Of a DNA stretch of 64,000 nt, positions 12,001 through 24,541 are shown in pieces. Every line of letters begins with the position of its first letter. The first letter of the stretch is position 1. Below the pieces are notes generated by a model. The model saw only the letters and a list, made by a program, of their open reading frames with translations, had not been told where the DNA came from and searched no databases. The translations under genes were made by a program, and so were the position numbers. The stretch is from Diprion similis (lineage: Eukaryota > Arthropoda > Insecta > Hymenoptera > Diprionidae). The stretch lies in contig NC_060116.1 in NCBI RefSeq assembly GCF_021155765.1, forward strand, positions 3,162,001-3,226,000, read 5' to 3'.

Positions 12001-15000
12001 GTAGACTGTATAAAGTGGTGCATAAATTGAATTTTACATGAACCTTCACCGTGACTCCCCGCGACTTCGTTCTCCTTACAATCTATGTATTCAAGTAGAT
12101 ATTGTCGTTAGTCAACACAGGATAATTCACGTTTCAGGTTTCAGGCGCAACATAGGCTACACAGTAAGATAACGTTGGCTTTACTGGGTATTACCATGCT
12201 GTCTCTGGTAGTAATCATAGCTCTTTTTCTAGCCTGTGAGTAAAAATTATGATCCTGCTTCTCCTGGTTTACTCGATAAAAATTTTTTTTTTAATTGACA
12301 TTTAAATACTCGAATAATTTTGCTTCTTCTGGCCGTCTGACCTATGTCTTACAGATGCTCATCCGAGGTTTGAGATTTGCAGTTCTGAAGAGTGTATACG
12401 AATAGGTTGGTAACTTGATGATATTTCATTGGCGACTGAATTATTAATTACCATGGTATAAATAATTCCCGTAGCTGCCAGCTTGAAGGAGTCCATGAAT
12501 ACGTCTGTTAATCCATGCGACAACTTTTACGAGTGAGTTAAATTTATTCTTTCAATAAAAATTCAAAAATTTCTCCTTTCAATTTTAGCCTTGAAATTCT
12601 TCTCAGGTACGCTTGTGGAAGATGGTCGCGTGAGCATCCGACGCCAGACAGCAGCTCGACGAATTCCTGGTTTAGTGAACGGACTGCTCGAGTGGCAAGA
12701 ACCATTCGAGACCTTTTGCAAGAAAATACAACAGTCGAAACACCGTGGGCGGTCGTACAGGCGAAAAAATTGTATACAAGCTGCCTCGACGCCGGTGGGT
12801 TGATATTAACATCTAAGCCACCTTCGTCATTGATTGGGAAATTGTATAATTTATATCTGGCCGAAGGTAGTCTACTGAACGGTAATTCAATTATGTAACA
12901 AATTTTTAGTATCCTTGAATTCTCTGGGTCTTTGGCCGCTGCAGAATTTGTTGGAAGAGTTGAACTTGCCCGAGATACCGGCCCTATTTTCTGGCACACC
13001 AGGAAATTTTACCAACCAATTGGCAAGATTGAAGAAAACTCTGGGTAGAGACGTATTTTTCGGTCTTGATATCATTCCTGATCCCAAAAATAATAGCAGG
13101 AATATCATATTGCTCGGAATGCCATATACAGCCAGCCCTTTACCCAGGTAACAGAAATCGAGACTATGGCGAGAGCCTCGGATTTTTACAACTTGCCCAT
13201 CGTGGTTTGGATTTGTATTCCATCGATCATTGCTTTCAGGGATGTAGAATTAGAGAAGCGAATACAACGCATCAGGACACGAAAGAGAGCTATTGAGAAA
13301 GACTTAAATGATGAAGACGAGGAAGGTTTAATGCCTCTTGAACAAATCTATATGACGGAGGTCATCAGGGAAGTGACGACTAACGGAACAGCAAAAATCT
13401 GTAACTGGAATGATAGCGGATACCCGAATGAGACGGAAATAGCTCGTGTGGTAGAGCAGATCTATCGGATGAGTGAAGAACTTTATTATGTGAGAGTGGA
13501 TGCAAGCCTATCTTAAATTTTAACATCTTTAGAACCTTTTCGAAACCCGGGGAAAAACTGCTGGTTTTTAACTTCTTACCGATCTGTATTCAGAAACGTA
13601 GAGAAGCTCTTATATGATAAAAGTAAAAAGTTCAATTTTCTCTAGATTTGGGCGCTTTAAGGAGGTTCACTAGTTTCATGAGAATGTAAAGAAAAATAAT
13701 ACGTTCTTCTAAGATTCTCCCCACAACTGGAGAGATACACTTGAATGATTAGAAAATTTGCGTTTACACCGTTGCTTTATAACTAATAGAGAAATAGCTA
13801 TTTATGTGGCATGCCCGTAAATCGCCTGTTTTTTTGGCAAGGATAAAGATTTCAGGACGAGCTGAAGGCGAGCCGGAAGCGAGTACTGAAATTATCCGAG
13901 CTAAAAAACGGTTTACGGGCATGTCACATACAATATTTTTTACGGTATGGGCATTGAAAAGCAAAACGAAGAGTGAGGTTATGTCACGATCTGTTCGACG
14001 AAGCTACTTCATTCGGCAGTTTGGGATGCACACTTCGAACTGCGCATCAAAACTGCGGAATAAAGACTTTATTCGGCAACTTTATCCGCTGCCGCATAAA
14101 GCGTCACCTTCCGGATCGAAAACTGCCACAAAAAGTGGAATTTTCAATGCCCATGCCGTAAAAATAAAATTTTCATGCATGACTCGTATGGAAGGTGAAA
14201 TGAAGTGTTGTGTCAATTATTGAAAATAATTAGTTGAAAAAAAGAAACTTGATCACAGAAGTATTGAAACTACGAAGGACACGTTCCGGAAGTTGCACGC
14301 AAAATTTAAATCGCGTTGTCTGTATGGTTTATCAGTAAAATTAACACAAACATAAACAAATGCGTCAGTTTATTGGTTTCGCGGGGCGTAGTGCAGCTGG
14401 TGAGAAATGTCGTCTGTGTCCAAAACCGGTCCCCTCTATTCCTCGTAGAGGTAAGGCTAGTGAATCTCCATATGTGAAGGTCTCGAGAATCCCACCGTCC
14501 AGTTTTTTATCCAACGATATTTCGAGAACGAATATACGAATTTTTATGATTTTGGTATCAATCGATGCGGTTCTCGTGAACTTAGGACTAATTGAATAAT
14601 GTTATAAATTGTTTAGTTGACTCATGGAGATTCAAACGATACTGTTTCCGAGGCTGACTTCCAATATGAAGATTATATGTATGTCGACGATCTTCAAAAG
14701 GTCACGGACGAATACATCAAGGATGTTAACTTGAGTCTGACACCTAGACAAATTTGGAGGCCGTTTATAGAAGAAGTCTTTAAGGATGTTCCCGGTCTCG
14801 ATCTGACGAGGAAGGACAAGGTGCTCGTGGAGGACTTGGATTACTTAAAAGAGATCGCTGTTTTAATATCAGCTACCGATAACGAAGTTTTGGGTGAGTT
14901 TTAGTACGGTTGGAAATAATTCATTCGCCCGAGTAAGTGCATTACAAAAAAATATCGAAATGTTTGTTTTCTTTATTGTTGTTATAGAAGCAAGTATTTG

Positions 15001-16847
15001 GTGGGTCGTTCTTGATATAGTGGCACCTCACTCGAGCGAAAATTTGAGAAAAGCTTGGGATAAGTATTTGTTGAGCATCACAGACGCAGAAGTTTGGCAA
15101 TCAAGATCATTGCATTGCGTGAACTCTGTGAATCACCTGATGGGTTAGCGTGTGCATTATATTGTCTTGTGATGGTGTCATCAAAAGCATTCCATCTCAG
15201 GTGTTCTTCTGTGGTTCCTCGCTCTTAGGCATGGCGGTTTCGTGGCTATTTGTGGATCCTAAGTTTCACGAAAAAATGGGTGAAAAAGTTGTGGAGATGT
15301 TGGAGGATATCAGGGCAGCGTTCGCATCCCTAGTGAAACAAGCTGACTGGATGGATGCACAGACGAAGGCAGCTACTCTAGAGAAGAGTAAGAAGATGGC
15401 TTCAGCCATTGGCCATCCACACTGGCTTTTTGAAGAAGCAGAGTTAAATGAGTATTACGAAGGAGTATGTATTCAAATAAGATTTTAACAATGACACTTT
15501 GGATTACTTAAGCCTCCCCGATATTCTTATATGACGTACGACGAAATTGTTTTAGATAAACATGATCGAGGATGCTTACCTCGACAATATGCTGCAGATA
15601 GTAAAACTGAGATGGAAATATGTCCTGGAAAGTCTTCACGAAGAGAATTTCGACAATGAAACTTAGTATGTTCAATTAGAAGCCAGGATTTCAAGTAGGA
15701 AAATACATTTACCCATTAATTACATTATCATGTTGGGTTTTACAGTTGGGCTACGGATCCTACTGATGTCAATGCCTTCCATACCTTTCAAGCTAACCAG
15801 ATAAGTGAGTATTCATTTTTGTTCGATGGCATGGAATGTTTAGAGAATATATGAGCTGCTGGTGGAAGCTTGACCTCCAATCGGGCACATGCGCGAACAT
15901 ACTTCGAGTCGTTAATCGACGTATACATTAGGCGTGTACCAAAATCAATTAGTCATTAATATTAGTTGTGTAACTTCTTTTCCTCCTCAAATTATTTTGA
16001 ACTATTCGGACGCAGCTGTACCAGCGGGAATATTGCAATTCCCATTCTACGAGTTGGGCTTAGAGTAAGATTAAATATACCTCAGCAGTAAAGAACTCTT
16101 GTTAATAAGCTTATTTTAGTCGGGTATAGTGAAGAGCCTCAATATATTCACGCTATAAGTACTGTTTCAGAGCTTTGAACTACGGTGCAATCGGTACCGT
16201 GCTTGGACACGAGCTAACGCATGGCTTTGACAACATCGGAAGGCAGTTTGACACTTCTGGAAATCTCAGGCAATGGTGGAGTAACGAAACCATCAGTGAA
16301 TACACGGAGAAGACTCAGTGCTTTGTCGATCACTATAATACATACTACGAAGAGAAGGTATGAATCAATCTGCTGCTATTTGAGAGGAAATAGATTCTCA
16401 TGTACTTTTTTCAAAAACAGGTGGATGATTACATTGATGGTGAATCGACATTGGATGAGAATATTGCTGATAATGGTGGATTGAGGGAAGCCGTTTGGGC
16501 TTACAGGAGATGGAAAGCAAGACACGGTGCAGAAGAAACACTTCCGGGCTTCACTCATCTGTCCTCCGAGCAGCTCTTATTCCTGGCCTTTGGTCATGTA
16601 CGTAAATAGCATAATAGAAAGTGGCCGTTGTCAATTAAGAATTTACTCAAAATAGTATGTGTATCCATTTTAGATATGGTGCGAGTCGTATACAGCGACA
16701 GCGTTGAGATGGATGCTAATGGACACCCATTGCCCAGGTCATGTACGACTAGTAGCGGTGATAAGAAACTCCGTAGAGTTTAGCGATGCCTTTAAATGTC
16801 CTGTTGGCTCAAACATGAATCCAGAAAAGAAGTGTCATTTGTGGTGA
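9088..16847 (+). CDS. Neprilysin-type M13 zinc metallopeptidase, type II membrane protein, 796 aa, 17 exons
   Basis: Exons: 9088-9103, 11586-11652, 12138-12235, 12355-12405, 12475-12532, 12607-12794, 12910-13147, 13240-13489, 14617-14893, 14988-15143, 15229-15464, 15556-15665, 15746-15804, 16016-16064, 16171-16357, 16421-16597, 16674-16847. Every junction keeps phase, giving one open frame of 797 codons. There is a short cytosolic N-terminus, one membrane helix at about 39-60, then the M13 ectodomain opening with paired Cys and PCDNFYEYACG. Zinc site: HELTH at 631-635 and ENIAD at 693-697 (third ligand E693). Substrate and transition-state residues: NAFH at 591-594 (usually NAFY), H758 and R764. 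It ends in CHLW, matching the family's C..W end. M13 enzymes cleave small peptides outside the cell. The catalytic set is complete, so it should be active. The family is sure; the choice among insect neprilysin paralogues is not. Confidence 0.95.
13803..13930. repeat. Near-perfect 128-bp hairpin in neprilysin intron 8
   Basis: The outer arms 13803-13821 and 13912-13930 are inverted copies with one mismatch over 19 bases. The inner parts also pair loosely around a centre near 13866. It lies in an intron, so it is tolerated by the gene. It looks like a small foldback insertion. Confidence 0.7.
13941..14160. repeat. Second inverted repeat, 20-bp arms, directly after the hairpin
   Basis: Arms 13941-13960 and 14141-14160 are inverted copies with one mismatch and enclose 180 bases. 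The tips carry a tacgg.atgggcat motif related to the gcatgcccgtaaa arm of the adjacent hairpin, so the two may be parts of one nested element. Confidence 0.65.
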
Positions 16848-16938
16848 CTTAAGAAATAATTACTTGTTTAATTACATTGGTAAAGGTGTGTGTTGAGAGG
16901 AGGTGGGTGACGTTTTCATCAGGATTTAAAGAAATAAT

Positions 16939-16944
16939 AATAAA
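16939..16944 (+). terminator. Poly(A) signal of the neprilysin gene
   Basis: AATAAA 92 nt after the neprilysin stop codon. It sits 22 bases from the opposing gene's signal, so the two transcripts end tail to tail and probably overlap. Confidence 0.7.
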
Positions 16945-16965
16945 GTATATTTATAGCAAATCGAT

Positions 16966-16971
16966 TTTATT
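16966..16971 (-). terminator. Poly(A) signal of the 767-aa repeat protein gene
   Basis: AATAAA on the minus strand, about 150 nt beyond the stop codon at 17123. Confidence 0.65.
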
Positions 16972-17122
16972 TGAGTATAACAGGTTGAACCCTACAGACG
17001 GCAAGCATATATACCACCAATGCTAAGTAGGGCTATAGTACCCACGTTTGAATTGTTCATCGTTACTTCTATTAAGTGGAGTCAGGGGATTTTTTTACAA
17101 ACAAGAGTAAAATTTTCTAAAC

Positions 17123-20100
17123 CTAGTAAATGTAGCCTCCATCAGCATCTGTTTGCTGGGTGATTCCCGAGAGAGAACTTTCTGAAATCTTAACCTCAGG
17201 TTGACTCAGCCTTGGGAAAGTAGAGGGAGTAGGTTGAACCGAGAAGACAGTGCTTTGATAGTTCCGAAAGAGGTTTTGCTGATCTGGAGAAACGTAGAAG
17301 TTCGGCTGTACGGATTGTTCGATTGATGGCGACAAGTACGACCGTGAAGAATCGAAATTCAACTGAGTAGGTGCTTCGGTTACCGAGACGGATGTGGGAA
17401 ATGGGAAAGGGGTTACGCTTTGGGGGGTGGGGGACACAGATTGGAATTGGAAGGACTGAGGGGCTGCGTAACGTACGCCTCCCGTGAAGTCTGAAGAGTA
17501 TGACTGGGGGTAGCTAACTTGGACGTTTCCGTTAAGTGTTGTGTCCCCCAAACTCTGATCAAATCCAGAATAACCGCGTATACCGGTAAGATAAGTTCTG
17601 TAATCAGCATTCTGGAAACCGTTTGCCCTGTCATAATTGTTATTGTAGATTCCGAAGTTATTGTTATAGCCTTCGATGCTCGGGGTGTAGGTGTAAGTTT
17701 GCTCAAGGCTGGGACTTTCGAACCTCGTCAAGCCGAGAGTGTCGGAAGGTGATGCACCAAAGGAGGTCGAGTAGATGGATGGGCCTCCGATGGAAGAAAG
17801 ACCAGAGCCGAAAGTAGATCCCAAAGACGATCTAAAATTGGTTTCCGAGAGGGGTGACAAGGTATCAATATCCAAGCCAGATTTACTGGAGATTGCATCA
17901 GTGAACGATTTGGCTGCGTCAGCTGAAGATTCTACTGTCGTCTTGTGGGCATCTGAAAAGTAAAACGAACGTCTCTTCTGAAGTTCCTTAAAAATGTGTT
18001 TAATTTTATGGTGATGGTTGGATTAATCTGACCTGGTTAGGTATGGTAAATGATATACTAGAACACTTGGTACAATTGGGGAACGTGAAATCACCTGAAG
18101 AAACTTTGCTGCTGCCTGATTTGGATTCTACGTTTGTTGCGCTGGTTGATTTGGCGGATTCTTTATTAGCTTCCGATGAGAAGCTAAAGCTGGAACCAAA
18201 GCTGGGCTTATAACTGCCTTGCGTGAATGTGCTAAAGCCTGATGTGCTTCCGGAGGAAGGACTGGAGGATTTGAAGAAAGAGTCAGACTTGGATTTCAGA
18301 GGGGTTGACAAACTATCAACAGATGAGCCGAAACTAGCGGGCAACGTTTTGGCAGCTGTCTGGACATTTGTAGAAGTAGATTCTGTGATTTTCTTGTTGT
18401 AATCTGTAAAATAAAACACAGTCACGAGTAGATTTTTATACATAGATGAGTTGGATACTTCAGGGTATCTCTTTGCCTCTCTCGATTAATTATTATGATT
18501 GGTTACCTGAAGAAGCCGCCTTGCTCTGGGCTTTGGATTCTACTTTTGCGTTGCTAGTCAAAGTTGCTGATTCCTTGTTGATACTTGAAGACAGGCTGGA
18601 ACCGAAGATGGGGTTGGAACCTGCTTGCTTGAAGGTGTTGAAGCCTGTAGTGGTAAAAGGTGCTGCGCCCAGGGAGGATGAGAACAGAGATGGTCCTCCG
18701 AACGAGGAACCGAGTCGAGAGTTAAAGTTAGCACCGAAAGAGGAGCTGAACTGGGGCTGCAAAGGAGTTGCCAGGCCACCATTGGCTGAGCCGAATTCAC
18801 TGGAGACTGTTTCGCTCGATGACTTAATTTTTGTTGAAGCAGATTCTGCGGTTTCCTTGCTGGTATCTGTAAAGTAAGGCGAACGTAGCTTCGGAGATTT
18901 TCCGATACTTTGATCGGCTTGAGCACATATGTCTTTCCTTCATGTCAAGTTTATTTTGGAATGGTGTATGTTTCGAGCAGATAAATCACTCAGGATTGGT
19001 CGGAGAAACTGTATTACTGCTGAATGTGGATTAAATTTTGCCCTCACCAGTAGATACCGCAGAATCCTTGTTAACGTCTGAAGACAAGCCAAGGCTGGAA
19101 CCGAAGGTGTCGAAACTTGATTGCTCGAACGTGCTTAAGTCTGCTGCGTTGAAAGGTCCTACACTAGAGGGTACCGAGTAAAAATCTGGGCCCCCGAAGG
19201 CACTGCTGAGGCCGGAATCGAATGAAGATCTAAAAGATGAACCTGTCTCAGATTGGAAGGGTGACTCGAAGCTACCGAGAGTTGAGATGCCGTCACCAGA
19301 GGATGATTTGGTAACTTCTTCGATATACGCACTTGGAACTGTGAAGTGAAACAAACATGTGTGTAAAGACTTTTCTGGAGAAATTGATACAAATTATTGA
19401 ACGAATAATTACCTGAAGAAGCTTCGACACTAGCAGCTGTAGTTGATATTACAGCATTGTCAAAGTTATTGGCCAGTCCTTTGCTGATACCAATGTTCCC
19501 TAATTGTGCCAGATTACCAGCTTGTGATATGCCCTCAGATTTCACAACAGTGACTGAGCTTACCTTAGGTACACTGAGGCTGCTCTCAGTGCTGGATTCG
19601 ATCTGTTTGGCGTTCTGGGATAAAAAACATTCTTTTATTTAGATGATTTAATTCTTCATGCTGGCGAAAGTTCCCTTAGGTGTGAACTCTAAATTGATAC
19701 AGTATTAATGAATATAATCTGCACCTTTGTACCGCCGATCTCAACAGCATCCAAGTTTGTGCTTCCAAAGTTATTGCTGCTGATAGGAATTCCTGGTTGC
19801 AAACCGGGAATTCCATATCCTGTCAGTGCGCTGTCGTAAGTTCCGAAATAGCCGTCCAGAGCCTTAGAGATTTCAAGTTCGTTCTGGTGGTGGTCATGGT
19901 CCTCGTGGTGGTGGTGGTGGTGGTGGTTATGTTGGGCATTGTAGCGTGAGTCACCAGGAAGAATGTCCCGCTTGGTCTTTTCTGCGGGTGCGGCAAGCCC
20001 CGAAGCCAGAAGACAGGTCTGCAAAAAAATGTCCGTTGAATGTGAATTGTTGATAAGAGCAGCTTTTCAGTTAGGAATTACGAAAGGGTAAAAAATCATT

Positions 20101-20514
20101 ATGAAATTTGAAGAACTAGAATTGAACGATGTTTGATCGCAGGAATATCAGAAAATGGGCAAGATCATCGACGACGATGATTCTGCTTTACTCCGGAGCA
20201 TTTAATCCCAGAAGTCCTTCGTTGCATTTAATTTTATTGGGATTGACATTTTCCAACTAGTATCGCGATATCGGGTAACGATGATGTAAGAAATGGCCAT
20301 GGCCAACTGGTTAAACAATTTACGACCAAACAAGTCAAATCGAGGCACGTTGATAATGTTACTGATCTGGGATACAACACTTCTGAATAATTTTACTAGC
20401 TTATTCATGAAATAATCTCATTATGCCAAATCTGACGTCACTTACGGCAGAATCACGGTAGTCAAGAGAGAGGGGAAATCATTTAAAGTTCCTCACCAGT
20501 AAAAGTATCTTCAT
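17123..20514 (-). CDS. Secreted Ser/Gly/Phe-rich modular repeat protein, 767 aa, 7 exons
   Basis: Exons (minus strand): 20514-20497, 20018-19725, 19614-19413, 19338-19048, 18866-18507, 18403-18095, 17952-17123. Phases agree throughout (0, 0, then all 1), giving 768 codons. The first 16 residues, MKILLLTCLLASGLAA, form a signal peptide, followed by a possible dibasic cleavage site (KTKRD). A His-rich stretch (residues 36-50, seven His in a row) follows. Exons 4-6 code for related modules rich in SSFGSS, GxPxFxS and FxTFxQ motifs, each entered in phase 1 and ended by a Ser-Ser/Thr-Gly type border. The last exon is Tyr/Asn/Gln-rich and ends GYIY. No enzyme domain and almost no Cys. It is a paralogue of the larger gene at 24542-33563: same strand, signal-peptide exon design and promoter. 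It is probably an extracellular structural protein (cuticle, secretion or silk-like); the family is not recognised. Confidence 0.85.
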
Positions 20515-20580
20515 GTTGGACGCTCGTTCCACGATGAATGTGTATAGAAGACTGAGCAGTGGTTTCGGATGACTTCGACC

Positions 20581-20588
20581 TTTTATAC
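20581..20588 (-). promoter_or_regulatory. TATA box of the 767-aa gene
   Basis: GTATAAAA on the minus strand, about 67 bases upstream of the start codon. The surrounding 45 bases, including a GGGAGGATC block upstream of the TATA box, are closely matched at the promoter of the 2060-aa gene (33619-33626). Confidence 0.75.
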
Positions 20589-22902
20589 GTCGAGAAGATC
20601 CTCCCAAACATTTTGCAATCCAGTGGCATTGACAGAACTAGATTTTTTTCTAAATGTAGTTATTCCTTACTTGAGTTTGAAGCCAACTGTTTTAATAATT
20701 TTTGGCACTCAATGTCGCCGACAGGCTTTGCTACAGAGCAAACAACCACAAACCGCATTCGGAAGCTAATTTACATATCGATACGTGGCATTTGAATTCG
20801 TTAATATGTACATCCTAGAATATAAAGTCCTAACTATACAGTTATAATTTATGGCTTGATGAGAGCAAAAGTGAAAATGATTTCTGTTTTTTATAATGCA
20901 CCATTTCTCACCTACTTATGATATGCATAATCTGAGTGCATGAATTTGAGAATTTGAGGTGCGACAATAATTAATTCAGAAGTAGTTCTATCTACTATGA
21001 TCAAGAAAGTATGTTTTCTGCTGATCATGTGAATACTTTTTCAAGACAGTTTTTGTGGGTATACTACATTGGAAATACTCCACCGGTTATATTTACACCC
21101 TGATAATAAGATACTTTCGTGAATGACGCTTCTTCTGTCGAGATGAACGATTAGTTACCAGGTAAGCAAGCGGCTAACTGATCGCAAGTACATTATATTA
21201 TACGCGTAGAATTCTAAGTGTCTCGATCGCTGCACTTCATGTAAACTCTGATTTTATCATATATTATGATACTTGGCCGGATGTCGTAATGTTGGCAAAA
21301 ACAAATATCACGACACAATAAACTGGCTTCAACAGAAAAGTAGTTGAGCGAGTATTGCAAATAAGTATGTTGCCAACTGAGCGAAAAATAATAATTCGAT
21401 TTTGATTAAATTTTATTGATATTGGTTATTGAAGCAACTTCAGATGAACAGATAAGAGAATGCTTCATTAGGATATGAATTGAATAATGCGAAAGTCAAG
21501 CTAAAATTCACTCCGGGTGAAATATTCACACTTCACTGACGCAACGAATTCTTCGATTTTGCGCCTTATGAGACTACAGCTCCATGCGAGTGTGGATTCC
21601 GAAATTTCAGCCGTAAGTATATACGGCAGTGATGCAACGATTATAGAGCTGAGCGGTATTACGCTGATGCGATTCTTACAGATGAGATGCACATCTTTTG
21701 AAAATCCGTGAAGTATCATTCATGTATACAATCTCAACTTCGCAATTCATTTCTCGTACGAATATAAATAACGTTAAAATTATAAATCGGTACGATAAGC
21801 GCTTAACGACGCTACGGCTATTAGGCAATCAAGGTGTTTACCAAGCGAATGTCTTTACACGATGAAAGTGGCAGTATAACTCTGAATCTTTTTCAGTTAT
21901 TGAGGAAGCTTAAACTATAAAAAAAAAATGTGAACCGAGTTGGTTACGACAGTATGGCTATTGAGAAGGTCCAGTAATCTTTGTTGTTTACGTAAACACA
22001 GGGATGTACTTCGGATATCAATTACTTGAGTGACATAAGTATAGATACTCTAGAATAAACAATTTTATGTGGTATCCATGCGTTTGTGGTAACATAACAC
22101 TATAGTTGACGGCAGATTGTGAACCCATTGTCAGCAGTTTTATAACTGAATAAATTGCTCTTCCTGGGAACACAGTACATATGAATCATATAGCGTTTCG
22201 GAAAAGTAGCGAACTTGACAGTTCAAGTCAAAGTATTGTATAGCACACATTTTCTTCTCCTTTCACTATTTGCCTGTTCGTCTCTACCTCAAATTTAACT
22301 GCTTGCCCGTATCGCACCTTGTAACCGATCAGCAGTGTACTTCATGTGCTGTCTAATGTTGCAAAATCAGGTCTGCGTATTATCTATGTGTATTCTCTAG
22401 ATTTTGTAAGCCCTCAGTTGTCTGGCTGATCTATTGTGATACGGTTCGTATCGCGTATCTTTCTCAAATACAGGATTTCTTTTTGTTCACTAATCATCAA
22501 GTATCTTTAATCATCTTCCCGATTCACTCACTCCTGTTCTCTATCACTAATTCCCGGATCCTACGTCAACGAACCATATCTATCGCTATCTCTCTAAACA
22601 TATAGGTGTAATTAAATGTTACTGTTATAAATTGTGATATGGATGATTGAAGTGATTTTCTTTAAATAATTATGGTAATGAGGTTCGATGCTGTGTCCAA
22701 GACGTAAGTGTGATTGATTTGAATTATTCATGTTAAGACATTAGAGAGTAATTTTGGAGCATATATTATAAAGGGTAAACGTCAGTGAATCTCCAAACTT
22801 TTTCGATTGACCTGGAATTTTAGTTACCAGTCAAGTTTAATGAAATAAATGTTTTCGTCGGTTTGGATTACTCGAATTCAGGAAATTTCTTAGCCTTGGT
22901 TT
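20589..22902. other. Intergenic DNA, no gene supported
   Basis: AT-rich sequence upstream of the 767-aa gene. Only isolated short frames without splice or composition support. Confidence 0.5.
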
Positions 22903-23635
22903 AAGGTCTTATTGGACGGATGTAACCAATGAAAGGTAAGTCTCAGTTTGAATATTGAATATTTCACGATGAGATAAAACTCTGAAAAAATTGACCATCA
23001 CCGAGTCAATAAACGAATTATCATTAGTTTTGAACATTAATAATAATGCCAAAAACTTGTTAATACATTGTTTAAACAAAAATTTGTTCAATAAATCTCT
23101 AGTGAAATTTGTTTTATTTTATACAGAATGAATTCATTGATTTTTTGGAGTACCTTTAAATTTCTTTTGAATTTCCAGCGATTTTGAATAATTCCGTTTT
23201 CAAAAATTTTCAAACGCTCTATTTATAAAACTATTCGGTCCATGCCTCTAAGAATTCTGGAGTATAATGTACAACCATTTACGAAACCCTATCTAAAAGT
23301 TCAAAACTTTTGATTCATTTCTAACGGTTGGAAAATTCTTGAGACCGGTTTTTTCAAAACCGTCGAAAACTCTAAAAAAGTTCAGAAGTATTTCGAAAAA
23401 TAATGCATTCATTCCGTATGAGATGAAACAAATTTCTCTAGAGATTTGTTGAACAAATTTTTGTTCAAACATTTTATTAACAAGTTTTTGGCATTATTAT
23501 TATTCAAAACGAATGATAATTCGTTTATCGACCTGTTTACGGTTGATTATTTTCAGATTTTGGTCTCATCGCGAAGTGTTTACCATTCCCGCCGAGACTC
23601 ACTTTTGGTTGGGAATATCCTTCCAATAAGACCTT
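22903..23635. mobile_element. Foldback (MITE-like) element with long terminal inverted repeats
   Basis: The two ends are inverted copies of each other for roughly 200 bases. The tip AAGGTCTTATTGGA at 22903 is matched in reverse at 23635, and arm sequence around 22909-23110 is matched in reverse at about 23430-23635. Both arms carry the same spurious frame (NKFLF...INKFLALLL) on opposite strands, which is how the symmetry shows in translation. The middle part has no transposase-like frame. It is a non-autonomous DNA element by structure; the family is unknown. Confidence 0.75.
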
Positions 23636-24541
23636 CAATCGTCGCATAATTTTTCAAAACATTTGAGAATCGTCCCACAGCTGTCCTGGTTGAGTAGAGA
23701 ACAGAAGTTGGCGTCCAGCTCGCAATCTCATGATTAAATATTAGACAATGCCACTTATTTGCAAAAGAATTAAAATGATAAATGAATACATGATAGAATG
23801 TGCAAATTTAAAATAAATATTAATTATAAAATTGAATTTTTTTTATACCTTAAAACTTGGTTGGTTAAAAATTTATTTGAATATTGTCCATCGCAAATAA
23901 CTGGCATAATTTGATAGCTTATCATCAGATTGCAAATTTGATGCCAACTTTTGTTTGTTACACTCTTAGAAGAGCTGTGAAACTGTTGAAATTTTTTATA
24001 AGAAAAAGTGTAACGTAAGAAGATTTCACTGACGTATTTTCTGAAACATGTGTATTGTTCGGTTATGACGCGAATTTTCTGCAAGGAATGTAATCAATAA
24101 TGAACAACAATGTTCATAATGAACGATATTTATTGGCATATAAAATATAGCTTCTTAATATTATACTGTACTTCATGTATTGCGTCTTATACAATTACTT
24201 TCATTGAAGTTCATTGCTTTAAAAATAGAATACGTATATGGTTTTTCAATCGCACCAAAAAATCGTTTCACAAATTACACAAGACTCCCGAGTGACCTCT
24301 TCATTTTGAACTTCCATGAACGTGACACGTTTAAGAGCGCCATTCGTATGAGAATTGTTATTTTAATCAATATTATTCAACAGTTAAATATCATGAAATC
24401 AGACGTTCAGTTCTACGAGTCAGTTATGTCATGGAAATCATTACAAACAGTCGAATAAATTCACCCCATTGATGATGTCATTGAGAAGTCTTTTGACTAA
24501 GCATCGCCAATGCAATCGACGAGGCAACTGTATTTTGCATC
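23636..24541. other. Intergenic DNA downstream of the 2060-aa gene
   Basis: No gene seen. A minus-strand AATAAA at 24131-24126 is a possible, rather distant, poly(A) signal for the 2060-aa gene. Confidence 0.4.

Noticed and set aside
14360-14599. 79-aa plus-strand frame in neprilysin intron 8
   Set aside because: It lies between exons that join in phase without it, and its product has no M13 similarity.
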